A stretch of 64,000 nucleotides of DNA from an uncultured Sanguibacteroides sp. Lineage in GTDB: Bacteria > Bacteroidota > Bacteroidia > Bacteroidales > Marinifilaceae. Each line of letters begins with the position of its first letter. The first letter of the stretch is position 1. The position numbers and the translations under genes were made by a program. The DNA is taken from assembly GCF_900543425.1 (NCBI RefSeq), contig NZ_UQRQ01000007.1, positions 109,432-173,431 on the forward strand, in the 5' to 3' direction. Below the pieces are notes generated by a model. The model worked only from the letters and a program-made list of their open reading frames with translations. It was not told the origin of the DNA and did no database searches. Below are positions 46,906-55,457 of this stretch, piece after piece.

Positions 46906-48603
46906 TCAAAAACTTAGATATTCCGCAATTGGCCCTAACGTTAAAACCGGAAAGAACGACAACGCTGCAATAATAAAAATTACAGTAAAAGTCATTATTG
47001 CAAAAGTTCCCGTATCCGTCTTCAAGGTTCCGGCACTCTCCGGAATAAATTTCTTATTTGCCAATAATCCGGCTATGGCAACCTGACCGACTATCGGCAG
47101 GTAACGCCCCATAATCAGGACAATTCCACAAGTAAAATTCCAGAAATAGGTATTATCACTCAACCCTTCAAAGCCGGAACCGTTATTGGCCGACGATGAG
47201 GTATATTCGTACAACATCTCACTTAATCCATGAAAAGAAGGATTGTTTAACCAGGCCTCCGCCAGTTCCGGATTATGAGCGGCCAAAAAGCTGGATATAG
47301 CGGTAAATACCAATATAAAAAACGGGTGAGCCAAAGCCACGATAACGGCAATCTTCATCTCTCTCGCCTCTATCTTTTTCCCTAAAAATTCGGGGGTTCG
47401 TCCGACCATTAACCCGCTAATGAATACCGCAATGATAATAAATACATAATAGTTCATAAATCCGACCCCCACTCCTCCGAACCAACAATTTATCTGCATA
47501 TTCAACATAGACAACATACCCGTCAGCGGAGTCAAACTATCGTGCATACCATTGACCGAACCATTGGACGTTACCGTTGTTACCTGACTCCATAAAGCCG
47601 TGGCGGCAGCACCTAACCGGATCTCCTTTCCCTCCATACTTCCCCGTTCCTGAGCAATTCCCATGGCATCTATTTGCGGACTTCCTTTCAACTCGAAATA
47701 GTGGGCCCCCACCACCCCGACCAAAAAGGCAAATAACATAACACCGTAAATCGTGTAGGCTAATTTTTTACGTTTCAGATAGAATCCCAAGGCGAAGACC
47801 ATAGCCATAGGGATAATCAAAATAGACCAACACTCCAACATATTCGATAAAAAAGTCGGATTTTCCAACGGATGGGAAGAATTAGGACCGAAATAACCTC
47901 CCCCGTTCGTACCCAATTGTTTGATAGGTACAATAGCTGCCGTGGGCCCCTGAGATATAGCTTGTTCCACCCCTTCTAAAGTCGTTATCTGTTCTTTCCC
48001 TTCGAATCCCATAGGAGTTCCCTCGATAATCAGAATAAACCCGACAACCAAAGACAACGGTAATAAAATACGGGTACAGCTTTTTATTAAAAGTACCCAG
48101 AAATTACCGAAATTTTGAGTCGTTTTAGCCGCCATCGCCTTAAATATTCCGGCCAAAGCCGCCATACCGGTTGCTGCCGTAATAAACTGAAACAACATGA
48201 TCACGAAAAGTTGAGTAAAATAAGTCAATCCACTCTCTCCGCTATAATGTTGCAAATTACAGTTTACCATAAAACTGATACAGGTATTAAAAGCTAAGTC
48301 CGGACTTTGTCCCGCGCTCCCGTCAGGATTCAATGGTAAATACCCCTGGGAAACCAACAAAACCATTCCCCAAAAGAACCAGAAAATATTTATGGTCAAC
48401 AACGCGACCAAAAATTTCTTCCAGTTCATCTCCTCCATAGGATTAATACCACTCAACCTATACATCCATTTTTCAACAGGAGCCATAAAATCAGACCAAG
48501 TTCTATCTCCCTTGTATACTTTTGCTATATAACGTCCTAATGGATAGCTTAATACTACCATCATTAAGACCTGCAAAATACTTCCTAATATTTCTGTATT
48601 CAT
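46906..48603 (-). CDS. kdpA: Potassium-transporting ATPase potassium-binding subunit KdpA
   Basis: A 565-residue membrane channel-like subunit of the Kdp pump, with about ten hydrophobic helices. Its four pore-loop repeats include TNGGGYFGPNSSHP and SSANNGSGFEGL, which form the selectivity filter. It brings K+ to the KdpB chamber. It is preceded by kdpF (72-bp gap) and a 31-residue membrane peptide gene, all in the sigma-54-type operon. Confidence 0.98.
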   Translation of the reverse strand: MNTEILGSILQVLMMVVLSYPLGRYIAKVYKGDRTWSDFMAPVEKWMYRLSGINPMEEMNWKKFLVALLTINIFWFFWGMVLLVSQGYLPLNPDGSAGQSPDLAFNTCISFMVNCNLQHYSGESGLTYFTQLFVIMLFQFITAATGMAALAGIFKAMAAKTTQNFGNFWVLLIKSCTRILLPLSLVVGFILIIEGTPMGFEGKEQITTLEGVEQAISQGPTAAIVPIKQLGTNGGGYFGPNSSHPLENPTFLSNMLECWSILIIPMAMVFALGFYLKRKKLAYTIYGVMLFAFLVGVVGAHYFELKGSPQIDAMGIAQERGSMEGKEIRLGAAATALWSQVTTVTSNGSVNGMHDSLTPLTGMLSMLNMQINCWFGGVGVGFMNYYVFIIIAVFISGLMVGRTPEFLGKKIEAREMKIAVIVALAHPFFILVFTAISSFLAAHNPELAEAWLNNPSFHGLSEMLYEYTSSSANNGSGFEGLSDNTYFWNFTCGIVLIMGRYLPIVGQVAIAGLLANKKFIPESAGTLKTDTGTFAIMTFTVIFIIAALSFFPVLTLGPIAEYLSF

Positions 48604-48675
48604 CTTTTAAAACATTACAATTGTTTTCCGTTAGCGGGACTTTTATTTCCTTCCCGCATTCGCTCGACACTCATC

Positions 48676-48756
48676 CTAAAATTTTTCGGGCCTTACCAAC
48701 ACGTACATCATATACCCGAACATCATCATACTTAGTATAAACAATACCGTAAACAT
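48676..48756 (-). CDS. kdpF: KdpF, stabilising micropeptide of the Kdp pump
   Basis: A 26-residue single-helix peptide. It opens MFTVLFILSMMMFGYMMYVL and closes VRPEKF. The ending VLxRPEKF is the hallmark of KdpF. It lies directly before kdpA, its normal place. KdpF sits at the KdpA-lipid interface and stabilises the complex. It is easily missed because of its length. Confidence 0.9.
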   Translation of the reverse strand: MFTVLFILSMMMFGYMMYVLVRPEKF

Positions 48757-48771
48757 AATTTCCCCTCCTTT

Positions 48772-48867
48772 TCAAATTTTTTCAAACCAATAAATACACT
48801 TGAAAAAGAACCAATAACAGGCAATACCCACCAGACATAAAAAAATAAACGATAATACTTCTTCCAT
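48772..48867 (-). CDS. 31-residue membrane micropeptide at the head of the kdp operon
   Basis: A 31-residue peptide that I do not recognise as a named family. It begins MEEVLSFIFLCLVGIACYWF and ends FFKCIYWFEKI. Residues 5-22 would form one membrane helix, with an acidic N-terminus and a Lys/aromatic C-terminal end holding one of its three Cys residues. It is the first gene after the sigma-54-like promoter, with an expected leader of about 27 bases, and it is followed 15 bp later by kdpF. Its position suggests a second small subunit or a leader peptide that tunes kdp translation. Confidence 0.65.
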   Translation of the reverse strand: MEEVLSFIFLCLVGIACYWFFFKCIYWFEKI

Positions 48868-48904
48868 GACTTTACAATTTAATTTTAATTTTTACTTCCC
48901 CTTA

Positions 48905-48920
48905 TGCCAAGGCTATGCCA
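48905..48920 (-). promoter_or_regulatory. Sigma-54-type (-24/-12) promoter of the kdp operon
   Basis: The minus strand reads TGGCATAGCCTTGGCA, with the required GG and GC separated by 10 bases (consensus TGGCAC-N5-TTGCA). The start site should fall near 48894, 27 bases before the first ATG of the operon. A GAFTGA-type activator gene lies just upstream at 49155-50507. Confidence 0.75.
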
Positions 48921-48999
48921 CCCGAACCGACACCACTTACAAATATCTGTATATAAAACAAATAACGGACAGAATGGAATATTCTATCCGCCCATAGCC

Positions 49000-49014
49000 T
49001 TTTCAAAATGAAAA
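49000..49014. promoter_or_regulatory. Upstream dyad site of the kdp promoter
   Basis: TTTTCAAAATGAAAA, flanked by CC and GG to give a 19-base palindrome, lies 80 bases upstream of the -24 element. That is a normal distance for an NtrC-type enhancer site. The same 15-mer occurs as an inverted pair at 43041-43074. Confidence 0.7.
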
Positions 49015-49154
49015 GGTACCATTTCATAATAGTATACTAATTTAAAAAGAGTGAATACCCCTCTCCGGAAGAAAATTATAGCAAACTCCCCAATAAAATG
49101 GAGTTATAACAAATAGAATGGTATTACATCACCGCATAAAAAATATTCCTCATA

Positions 49155-50507
49155 TTACTTTTCGCCTAACCCGTACTCCTCTATTTTACGGTATAAAGTA
49201 GTCAAACCGATATGCATTAAACGGGCAGCTTCGGTCTTATTCCCCCTCGTGTATTGAAGCACTTTCCGGATATGATTCTTTTCCATGCTGGCCAGTTCGA
49301 ACTCTGAAAAACGCTGATTTTCTCCGGAGTCGAAATTTCCATGCTGCAAATCAATAGGCAAATCTCCCGCAGAAAGTTGTTCCCCGTCGGCAATAACGAT
49401 ACTACGTTCCACGACATTTCTCAACTCCCGTACATTTCCATTCCAACCATGCCGCTTAAGTCGATCCATATAGTCAGATTGAACAGAGGTGATTTTCTTT
49501 TTCATTTTTGCCGAAAATTGTTCCACGAAAGCCTGAACATATACCTCGATGTCTTGTACGCGTTCCCTTAGCGGAGGCAAATGAATTTGAAAAACCGAAA
49601 GTCTATAAAACAAATCTTCCCTAAAATGTCCGGCAGCGATCTCCTTGGGTAAATCCCGATTGGTAGCGGCAATCACCCTCACATCCACTTTCGTCGGTTT
49701 GGTATCTCCGATCTTTATAAACTCTCCGGATTCCAGAATCCGAAGTAACTTAGCCTGAAGATCGAATGCCATCTCTCCGATTTCGTCCAGAAATATGGTT
49801 CCCTGATGTGCCTCTTCGAATAACCCTTTCTTATCTTTTAAGGCTCCGGTAAATGCACCTGCCTTATGGCCGAACATCTCACTCTCCAGCAACTCTTTAC
49901 TAAAAGCAGAACAATTGACGGCTACAAAAGAGTTCTTATTTCTATCGCTTCCCTGGTGAATAGCCTGAGCAAAAACCTCTTTTCCGGTACCCGTTTCACC
50001 TGTTAGTAAAACCGGAACATCCGTGGCTGCCACTTTCCGGGCCAAACGAATAGCTTCCCGCATTACATCCGACCGGCCCAATATCGTATCAAAAGTATAT
50101 CCCCTCTCACCTCCACTATTTTCTATTTTTTCACATGTCGCACAAGCTACTTTTTCCATAGCACGACTGATCAACGGTATAATCCGGTTATTGTCATCCC
50201 CTTTGGTAATATAATCAAAAGCTCCGTTTTTTATCGCCTGTACCCCATCCGGAATATTCCCGTGCGCCGTAAGCATAATTATTTCTGCACGAGGAGACGA
50301 TTGTTTTAATTTTTCAATGATCTCCACCCCATTCCCGTCCGGTAAACGTACGTCACATAAAATGACATCCGGCACACATCGCTTGGCTTGTTTCAACCCG
50401 GCGGTACAACTATCAGCCTGAAAAACTTCATATCCCTCCAATCCGATAATACGGGACAATAAGCCCCTCAATTGATTTTCGTCATCAATAATCAATACTT
50501 TGTTCAT
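49155..50507 (-). CDS. NtrC-type sigma-54 response regulator of the Kdp locus
   Basis: A 450-residue activator. The start MNKVLIIDDE is the standard receiver N-terminus; an ATG 13 codons upstream would add an unlikely extension. The receiver domain (1-120) has the phosphorylated Asp in VILCDVRLPDG. The AAA+ domain (about 145-385) has Walker A GETGTGKE and the sigma-54 contact motif GAFTGA. A Fis-type helix-turn-helix (about 410-445) closes it. It lies divergently from nothing: it is upstream of the kdp operon on the same strand. It appears to replace the OmpR-type KdpE of classic Kdp systems, with the dyads as its likely sites. Confidence 0.93.
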   Translation of the reverse strand: MNKVLIIDDENQLRGLLSRIIGLEGYEVFQADSCTAGLKQAKRCVPDVILCDVRLPDGNGVEIIEKLKQSSPRAEIIMLTAHGNIPDGVQAIKNGAFDYITKGDDNNRIIPLISRAMEKVACATCEKIENSGGERGYTFDTILGRSDVMREAIRLARKVAATDVPVLLTGETGTGKEVFAQAIHQGSDRNKNSFVAVNCSAFSKELLESEMFGHKAGAFTGALKDKKGLFEEAHQGTIFLDEIGEMAFDLQAKLLRILESGEFIKIGDTKPTKVDVRVIAATNRDLPKEIAAGHFREDLFYRLSVFQIHLPPLRERVQDIEVYVQAFVEQFSAKMKKKITSVQSDYMDRLKRHGWNGNVRELRNVVERSIVIADGEQLSAGDLPIDLQHGNFDSGENQRFSEFELASMEKNHIRKVLQYTRGNKTEAARLMHIGLTTLYRKIEEYGLGEK

Positions 50508-50577
50508 AAGATTATATTTACACAGAAAATATAAACGAAAGTACAATAAAAAATTTATCCTTCAAGGAAGAGAAAAT

Positions 50578-50613
50578 AAAAAGAGAGTGAACTTTTTGAA
50601 AGTCACCCTCTCT
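50578..50613 (-). terminator. Terminator of the radical SAM gene
   Basis: AGAGAG-type arms (50578-50590 with 50603-50613, a 2-base bulge) are followed on the minus strand by a TTTTTATTTT run. Confidence 0.75.
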
Positions 50614-50665
50614 CATGCCTCCAACAGTTGCCGAGACCGTTATCGGCTATTTGATACAGAACAAT

Positions 50666-52018
50666 TTAATTCAACATTTTTCCCCGTTCCGTCCATATTT
50701 GATCCGCAACGACAGCCCATTTATGAGCACATCCCTGACATTTTCCGGTCAGATCTTCTACGCTTTCGGGCTTCAGCATATCGGTAGAATGAGCCTGTGC
50801 CGCATTTACCACCTCTTTCAATCGATCGGGATTATCTAATAAAGGACAAGGCCGCAAATGATTTTTATTAAAAGGTTGACGTTTCTGGTATTCCTGGAAA
50901 AGCGGAGTCCTCAATGCATCCAACAAGCTCATATTCTTAATATTAGCCGTCGAGTAATGAATAAACGCACAAGGCTCAACATCACCGTTGGCATTAATAT
51001 GGAAATAATACCTTCCCCCGGCTATACATCCGTCGACATACTCCCCGTCATTCCAGAAATCCATGGCAAAGATCGGTTTGGTACGCCGGAACTTTCTAAC
51101 TTGATAATACATGTATTTCCGTTGCTCGGGTGTAGCCAACAATTCGGGTATAGCATCTTCACCAACAGGCATATAGGTAAAATACCAGGCAAAAGCAGCA
51201 CCCTTTTCAATCATAAAATCAACATACTCGTCCGAACCGACAACATCCACATTCTGGCTATGGTAACAAGTAGAATATCCGAAGATCAATCGTTTACGCT
51301 TGAGGAGTTCCATCGCTCTAATGACCGCTTGATAAGTCCCTTTTCCCCGACGCATATCCGTCTCTTTTTCAAACCCTTCAACACTAATGGCTGGAGCAAA
51401 ATTACCAACCCGGAGCATCTCATCCGCAAAAGCCTCGTCAATCAAAGTCCCGTTCGTGAAAGCTAAAAAATAACATTCCGGGTGCTTTTCACAGAGACGG
51501 ATAATATCTTTTTTCCTCACCAAAGGTTCTCCTCCCGAATAAATATACATAAATATACCTAACTCTTTTCCCTCTTTGATAATCCGGTCCATGGTATCAA
51601 AATCCAACGACATCTGGTGACCGTACTCTGCCGCCCAGCATCCCTTGCATTTCAGGTTACAAGCAGAAGTCGGATCCATCAATATCGTCCACGGAACGTT
51701 TACCCCGTGCTTTCTTCCGGTAACCTTCACCATACTATTGCCGATAATAGCAGAATTACAGATCAACGACTCAAATAACTTCCTCCTTACAAAAGGATCC
51801 CATTCATTATAGGCTTTCTTAATCAAAATGTTCCAGTTATTATTAGGATCCGATAAACAAGTTTCCAAGCTACTCCACGCGGAATCATAAGTTCCGTCTA
51901 CATCCACTTTTTTTATCCACTTCAACGCTTTCGGTGCATTAGCCTCCGGATCTCTCTCTACATAATTCAATATCTGCCGAATCCCATATGCCTGCATTTT
52001 GTTTTTAAAAGTCCCCAT
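50666..52018 (-). CDS. Radical SAM protein with SPASM-like C-terminal cysteines
   Basis: A 450-residue iron-sulfur enzyme. The radical SAM cluster motif CNLKCKGCW lies near residue 118. The SAM-binding SGGEPL follows near 160. The C-terminal part has Cys residues (CIAGGRYYF, VEPCAF, CPLLDN, CQGCAHKW) fitting an auxiliary SPASM-like cluster domain. Such proteins modify peptides, sugars or cofactors. No precursor peptide or obvious partner is adjacent, so the substrate is unknown. The 110-residue N-terminal helical part is not a standard RiPP-recognition element, as far as I can tell. Confidence 0.87.
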   Translation of the reverse strand: MGTFKNKMQAYGIRQILNYVERDPEANAPKALKWIKKVDVDGTYDSAWSSLETCLSDPNNNWNILIKKAYNEWDPFVRRKLFESLICNSAIIGNSMVKVTGRKHGVNVPWTILMDPTSACNLKCKGCWAAEYGHQMSLDFDTMDRIIKEGKELGIFMYIYSGGEPLVRKKDIIRLCEKHPECYFLAFTNGTLIDEAFADEMLRVGNFAPAISVEGFEKETDMRRGKGTYQAVIRAMELLKRKRLIFGYSTCYHSQNVDVVGSDEYVDFMIEKGAAFAWYFTYMPVGEDAIPELLATPEQRKYMYYQVRKFRRTKPIFAMDFWNDGEYVDGCIAGGRYYFHINANGDVEPCAFIHYSTANIKNMSLLDALRTPLFQEYQKRQPFNKNHLRPCPLLDNPDRLKEVVNAAQAHSTDMLKPESVEDLTGKCQGCAHKWAVVADQIWTERGKMLN

Positions 52019-52141
52019 TATCTTCTTCTTTTATAGATATAAGTTAGTTTAGAATTTAATTTTCTATAACGTACAAAATGAAAATTGGTTTCTTTCGTGA
52101 CTCTTTTTAACGTACTCTCTGTAAAAAAGCAAAATCTTTTT

Positions 52142-52170
52142 TTGCCGTTCGAGATTTTCCCTTATCTTTG
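52142..52170 (+). promoter_or_regulatory. Promoter of tRNA-Ser
   Basis: TTG at 52142-52144, an 18-base spacer and TATCTTTG at 52163-52170 fit the Bacteroidota -33/-7 pattern. The tRNA begins 10 bases further on. Confidence 0.75.
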
Positions 52171-52180
52171 CACCCGCATT

Positions 52181-52265
52181 GGAGAGGTGGCAGAGTGGTC
52201 GATTGCGGCGGTCTTGAAAACCGTTGTACTGCGAGGTACCGGGGGTTCGAATCCCTCCCTCTCCG
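52181..52265 (+). tRNA. tRNA-Ser(UGA)
   Basis: An 85-base cloverleaf with a 7-bp acceptor stem (GGAGAGG with CCTCTCC), anticodon TGA within CTTGAAA, a long variable arm as expected for class II serine tRNA, and a GGTTCGAATCC T-arm. CCA is not encoded. Its 3' end serves as the left boundary of the island: 17 bases of it are repeated at 52390-52406. Confidence 0.97.
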
Positions 52266-52267
52266 CT
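52251..52267 (+). repeat. Attachment-site-like repeat, copy in the tRNA 3' end
   Basis: ATCCCTCCCTCTCCGCT runs from the T-arm through the tRNA end. It recurs exactly at 52390-52406. It is the normal kind of integration target for tyrosine recombinase elements. Confidence 0.75.
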
Positions 52268-52273
52268 AAACAT

Positions 52274-52307
52274 AAAGAGTTAACCCCAAACAGTTAACTC
52301 TTTTTTT
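52274..52307 (+). terminator. Terminator of tRNA-Ser
   Basis: A perfect 11-bp stem (52274-52284 with 52293-52303) is followed by a run of T. Confidence 0.9.
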
Positions 52308-52677
52308 GTGCATAAAATACCCATCAGGGATTCGAACGAAGCGTCGGATAGGGTTCGTAACGGGTTCATGAGGAACGAAGTTCCGAGTCATCCCTCCCTC
52401 TCCGCTGAACCTACTGGACAAACAAGGACAACAAGAGGACAAAAACCTATAAATCAGCTATTTACATATTCTTATTGCCTATAAGTCTTGTTTTCAAGAC
52501 AGCAAAAGGACTTGAAAAGACAGAGTTTCGTTACTAAATCGTTACCCTTTTCCTACCGGACAAAAACGGTAACGATTTGTCCGAAAATGACCACCGGAAG
52601 TCTGAATTTTTCCACCATCTAAATATCTCACATTTAAAGTATTATCATTAGTCTTGTAACTTAAAAAATGTGAGGTT
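52308..52677. other. Island left-end junction without an intact gene
   Basis: 370 bases between the tRNA terminator and the integrase remnant. They hold an inverted copy of the tRNA T-arm core (GGGATTCGAAC, 52327-52337), the second 17-base att-like repeat (52390-52406) and GAACGAAGTTC, a small hairpin. I see no coding frame. Confidence 0.6.
52390..52406 (+). repeat. Attachment-site-like repeat, second copy
   Basis: An exact 17-base copy of the tRNA-Ser 3' end (ATCCCTCCCTCTCCGCT), 139 bases downstream. It marks an old or tandem insertion. No third copy was noticed in the rest of the window. Confidence 0.75.
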
Positions 52678-53666
52678 ATGATTATGGCAAGAATTACCAT
52701 TGACGGTAAGTTGTTCCAGTTCAGCACGAAACAAAGCATTCTGCCCGAAAACTGGAATATAGCAGCGGGTAAAACCAAAGGTAAGGATGCAGGCAAAATA
52801 AATGCCTTATTAGAGGATATAAAAGCATCCCTGAATGATATCTACACGAACAGCAACGACGTGAGAACTATGTGACAGCCGAAAAGGTGAAGAATGAATT
52901 TTTGGGACACAGTGAAAAACACGAAACCATTTTAGACCTTTTCAAAAAGCACAATGATGATGTAAAGCAGTTGGTCGGCATATCTAAGACGATTGCCACC
53001 TACCGCAAATACAAAGTGACCCGCCGCCATCTTGCCGAGTTTATCCAAAGCAAATACAATATATCGGATATTGCCATCAATGAAATCACTCCGATGTTTA
53101 TTACCGACTTCGAGTTGTATTTGCGTACTACCTGTAAATGTGGTTATAATACGACTGCCAAGTTTATGCAGTTTTTCAAACGCATAATCCTGATTGCTCG
53201 CAACAACGGGATGCTTGTCGGCGACCCGTTCGCCAACTACAAAATCCGGCTGGAGCGTGTAGATAGAGGGTATTTGACCGAAGAGGAGCTGAAAATCATT
53301 ACCAAAAAGAAACTGGCATCCGAACAGTTGGTGCAGGTGCGGGACTTATTTATCTTTTCCTCTTTCTGTGGATTGGCGTACAGCGATATGGCTGCCCTGA
53401 CCCAAGACAACATCCGTACATCCTTTGACGGCAACCTGTGGATTATCACCAAACGCAAGAAAACCAATACGAATGTAAATGTTCCGTTGCTGGATATTCC
53501 CAAAATGATTCTCAAAAAGTATGAGGGCAAATTACCCAACGGTAAAATACTCCCGGTAATCAGCAATCAAAAGCTCAATGCATACTTGAAAGAGATTGCC
53601 AATGTGTGCGGGATTAAAAAGAATTTGACATTTCACACGAGAAGACATTTGATCTCTCTTTTCTAA
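52678..53666 (+). pseudogene. Tyrosine integrase remnant, N-terminal and core part
   Basis: A decayed site-specific recombinase of the Bacteroidales mobile-element type (SAM-like N-terminal and core-binding domains). The first frame (52678-52875) opens at MARITIDGK, about 25 residues later than full-length members, and breaks near 52860. The second frame continues with VTAEKVKNEFLGHSEKH through the core-binding domain and the catalytic Arg region (FCGLAYSDM) to FHTRRHLISLF at 53666. It stops in the box II HxxRH motif, so the catalytic Tyr is missing. It is thus damaged three ways. A matching C-terminal piece lies at 62262-62513 on the same strand. Confidence 0.88.
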
Positions 53667-53795
53667 TTGAAACACAGATGATTAGATAGTGTCTATTCTA
53701 TGATAGGTAACGATTTAGAAACGAGCGAAGTTCTATAAATCGCCTAATTCTGCATTAATCAAAAGAACGCTCATTCTGTATGCAAAGATACTATA

Positions 53796-54611
53796 TTATT
53801 TTGAACTGAGAAAAGTTTCATCAGATTGTTGTAGAGACTTCCGGATATAATCTAGTTTCTTTATGTATTCTTTCGTCTCTATTTTAAACGCTTCTAATAA
53901 CTTATTCATATTTTGATTAATACCCTCCATGCAATTTTGAATATTATCAATTATTTGTATCAAAACATATAGATTAATTATGCTTTGCGTCCATTTACAT
54001 GTTTTATATACATCAATCTGCTGCATAAATGAATTGGACTTATGAGCATCAATGCTATTACGAATACGCTGAGCTTCTTCCTTTTCTGAAATATCCTTTA
54101 GGCTTATTTTTACATTTCCCCACAGTTCATTTAACTCGTCACTTGTTATCAATTCTTTTGGATATTTCCGCATATCACGAGATACTCTTTTAAATAAATT
54201 ATGTTCTAAAGCTTCATACAGGATGGTGTAAGCATGTTTACAAAGCATGATTCTTTCCGTGTCTGTTTTCGCATCAAACAAACTAATACATGTGGTCATT
54301 GCATCCATCTGAAATAGTGTTAGATAACCAAGCATGTCATAGATACTTCTGTGTATATCAATGATTGATAACCATTTTCCTGTAATATAATCAGCGTGGC
54401 TTTCTTGAGTTAAACTAGTAATTTCTTCCCCTAAATGATTTGTTATGTATGAGTAAATGTCACACTTCTTAGCTGAAATCTCAAGATTACTCCGTAAATA
54501 TTTCAATTGTTCATGAATCAACTCTTCTGACAAATTGTTAAATACAGACTTGTCTGATTCTTTAAGTTCAAATATATCTTTTATAGTTGAGATAAAATCT
54601 TTTATAATCAT
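53796..54611 (-). CDS. Helical hypothetical protein, partner of the TIR-like gene
   Basis: A 271-residue protein that I do not recognise. It is rich in Lys, Glu, Ile and Leu and looks entirely helical, with likely coiled-coil stretches at about 20-60 and 195-262. It has no membrane segment, signal peptide or clear catalytic motif. It follows the 262-residue TIR/deoxyribosyltransferase-like gene by 57 bp on the same strand, and the pair share low GC content and island context. It may act as the sensor or regulator of that protein. This is an inference from pairing only. Confidence 0.6.
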   Translation of the reverse strand: MIIKDFISTIKDIFELKESDKSVFNNLSEELIHEQLKYLRSNLEISAKKCDIYSYITNHLGEEITSLTQESHADYITGKWLSIIDIHRSIYDMLGYLTLFQMDAMTTCISLFDAKTDTERIMLCKHAYTILYEALEHNLFKRVSRDMRKYPKELITSDELNELWGNVKISLKDISEKEEAQRIRNSIDAHKSNSFMQQIDVYKTCKWTQSIINLYVLIQIIDNIQNCMEGINQNMNKLLEAFKIETKEYIKKLDYIRKSLQQSDETFLSSK

Positions 54612-54668
54612 ATTCTAATTTTATACTTTTATTAAAGCTCATAATAAAAGTATGGGTGAATGAATATA

Positions 54669-55457
54669 TTAAAAAGGCAAATCATCTGAATTTGACACTA
54701 TTGTTGGGACTTTGTCTTTTATTGCAGGTTGTTGTAAATCAAACAAATAGGTGTTATTGAGAATAAAGTTTACCCCATCATCTGACAAAGCACAAACAGG
54801 ATATTCATTTCCGTTATAATCGCTATTTATTTTTGTTGTAATAAATCCTTTTGCTTTTAATAGACGCATTCCAATGCTAAAAGCCGTATCATTAAAGCCT
54901 GCTTTAGTCATCCTATTTCGAAGTTCATAAACATTTGCTACTTCTTCGTCTGTATATTGTTCCCCAATAATAAAAGCCAATAAAGATAATTCATATGGTT
55001 GAAAACCGTCGGTTTCCTTAATAGGATTTTCAAGTATTTTTTTTGTTGTTTTTTGAGAATGAATATATGCCTTTATTTTCTCTATAATTCGTTCTTTAAG
55101 TTCATTAAAATCGCTGGGGGATTCTGTTTTGTACCTAATAATATTTTTATGCCTAACATCAAAAGGGAAATCTTTTCTACTCTCGTCACACACCATGATA
55201 ACATCTTTTCCTAAAGCAAAAGCATATCCTAATTCGTACCAAACATTAGGATTATCAACAGAAATATCAGCAAAACATATTATTGAGTCTTTAATGTTCG
55301 ATTCAATATCTTCAATGGGGATTTTAACCGCAGGATCTAAATCAACTCGATATGCAGAAAGACCAACAGTTTCTATTGCGGGCTTATATATATCATCATA
55401 TCTTTTCGTGAATTTTTCATCACTAATTGGCTGTATAACAAAACATTCCTTACTCAT
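54669..55457 (-). CDS. TIR/nucleoside deoxyribosyltransferase-like protein with an SSB-type C-terminal tip
   Basis: A 262-residue protein. Residues 1-135 form a Rossmann-like domain: CFVIQPIS (5-12), FADIS (62-66) and NPNVWYELGYA (69-79) with a candidate catalytic Glu75, as in TIR-like and nucleoside 2-deoxyribosyltransferase folds. Residues 155-238 look like a winged helix. A flexible tail then ends in SDDLPF (257-262), the same six residues that close the host SSB. It is the first gene of a two-gene unit with its own promoter. TIR-like enzymes often cleave NAD+ in antiphage systems, so a defence role is a reasonable guess and not shown. Confidence 0.72.
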   Translation of the reverse strand: MSKECFVIQPISDEKFTKRYDDIYKPAIETVGLSAYRVDLDPAVKIPIEDIESNIKDSIICFADISVDNPNVWYELGYAFALGKDVIMVCDESRKDFPFDVRHKNIIRYKTESPSDFNELKERIIEKIKAYIHSQKTTKKILENPIKETDGFQPYELSLLAFIIGEQYTDEEVANVYELRNRMTKAGFNDTAFSIGMRLLKAKGFITTKINSDYNGNEYPVCALSDDGVNFILNNTYLFDLQQPAIKDKVPTIVSNSDDLPF

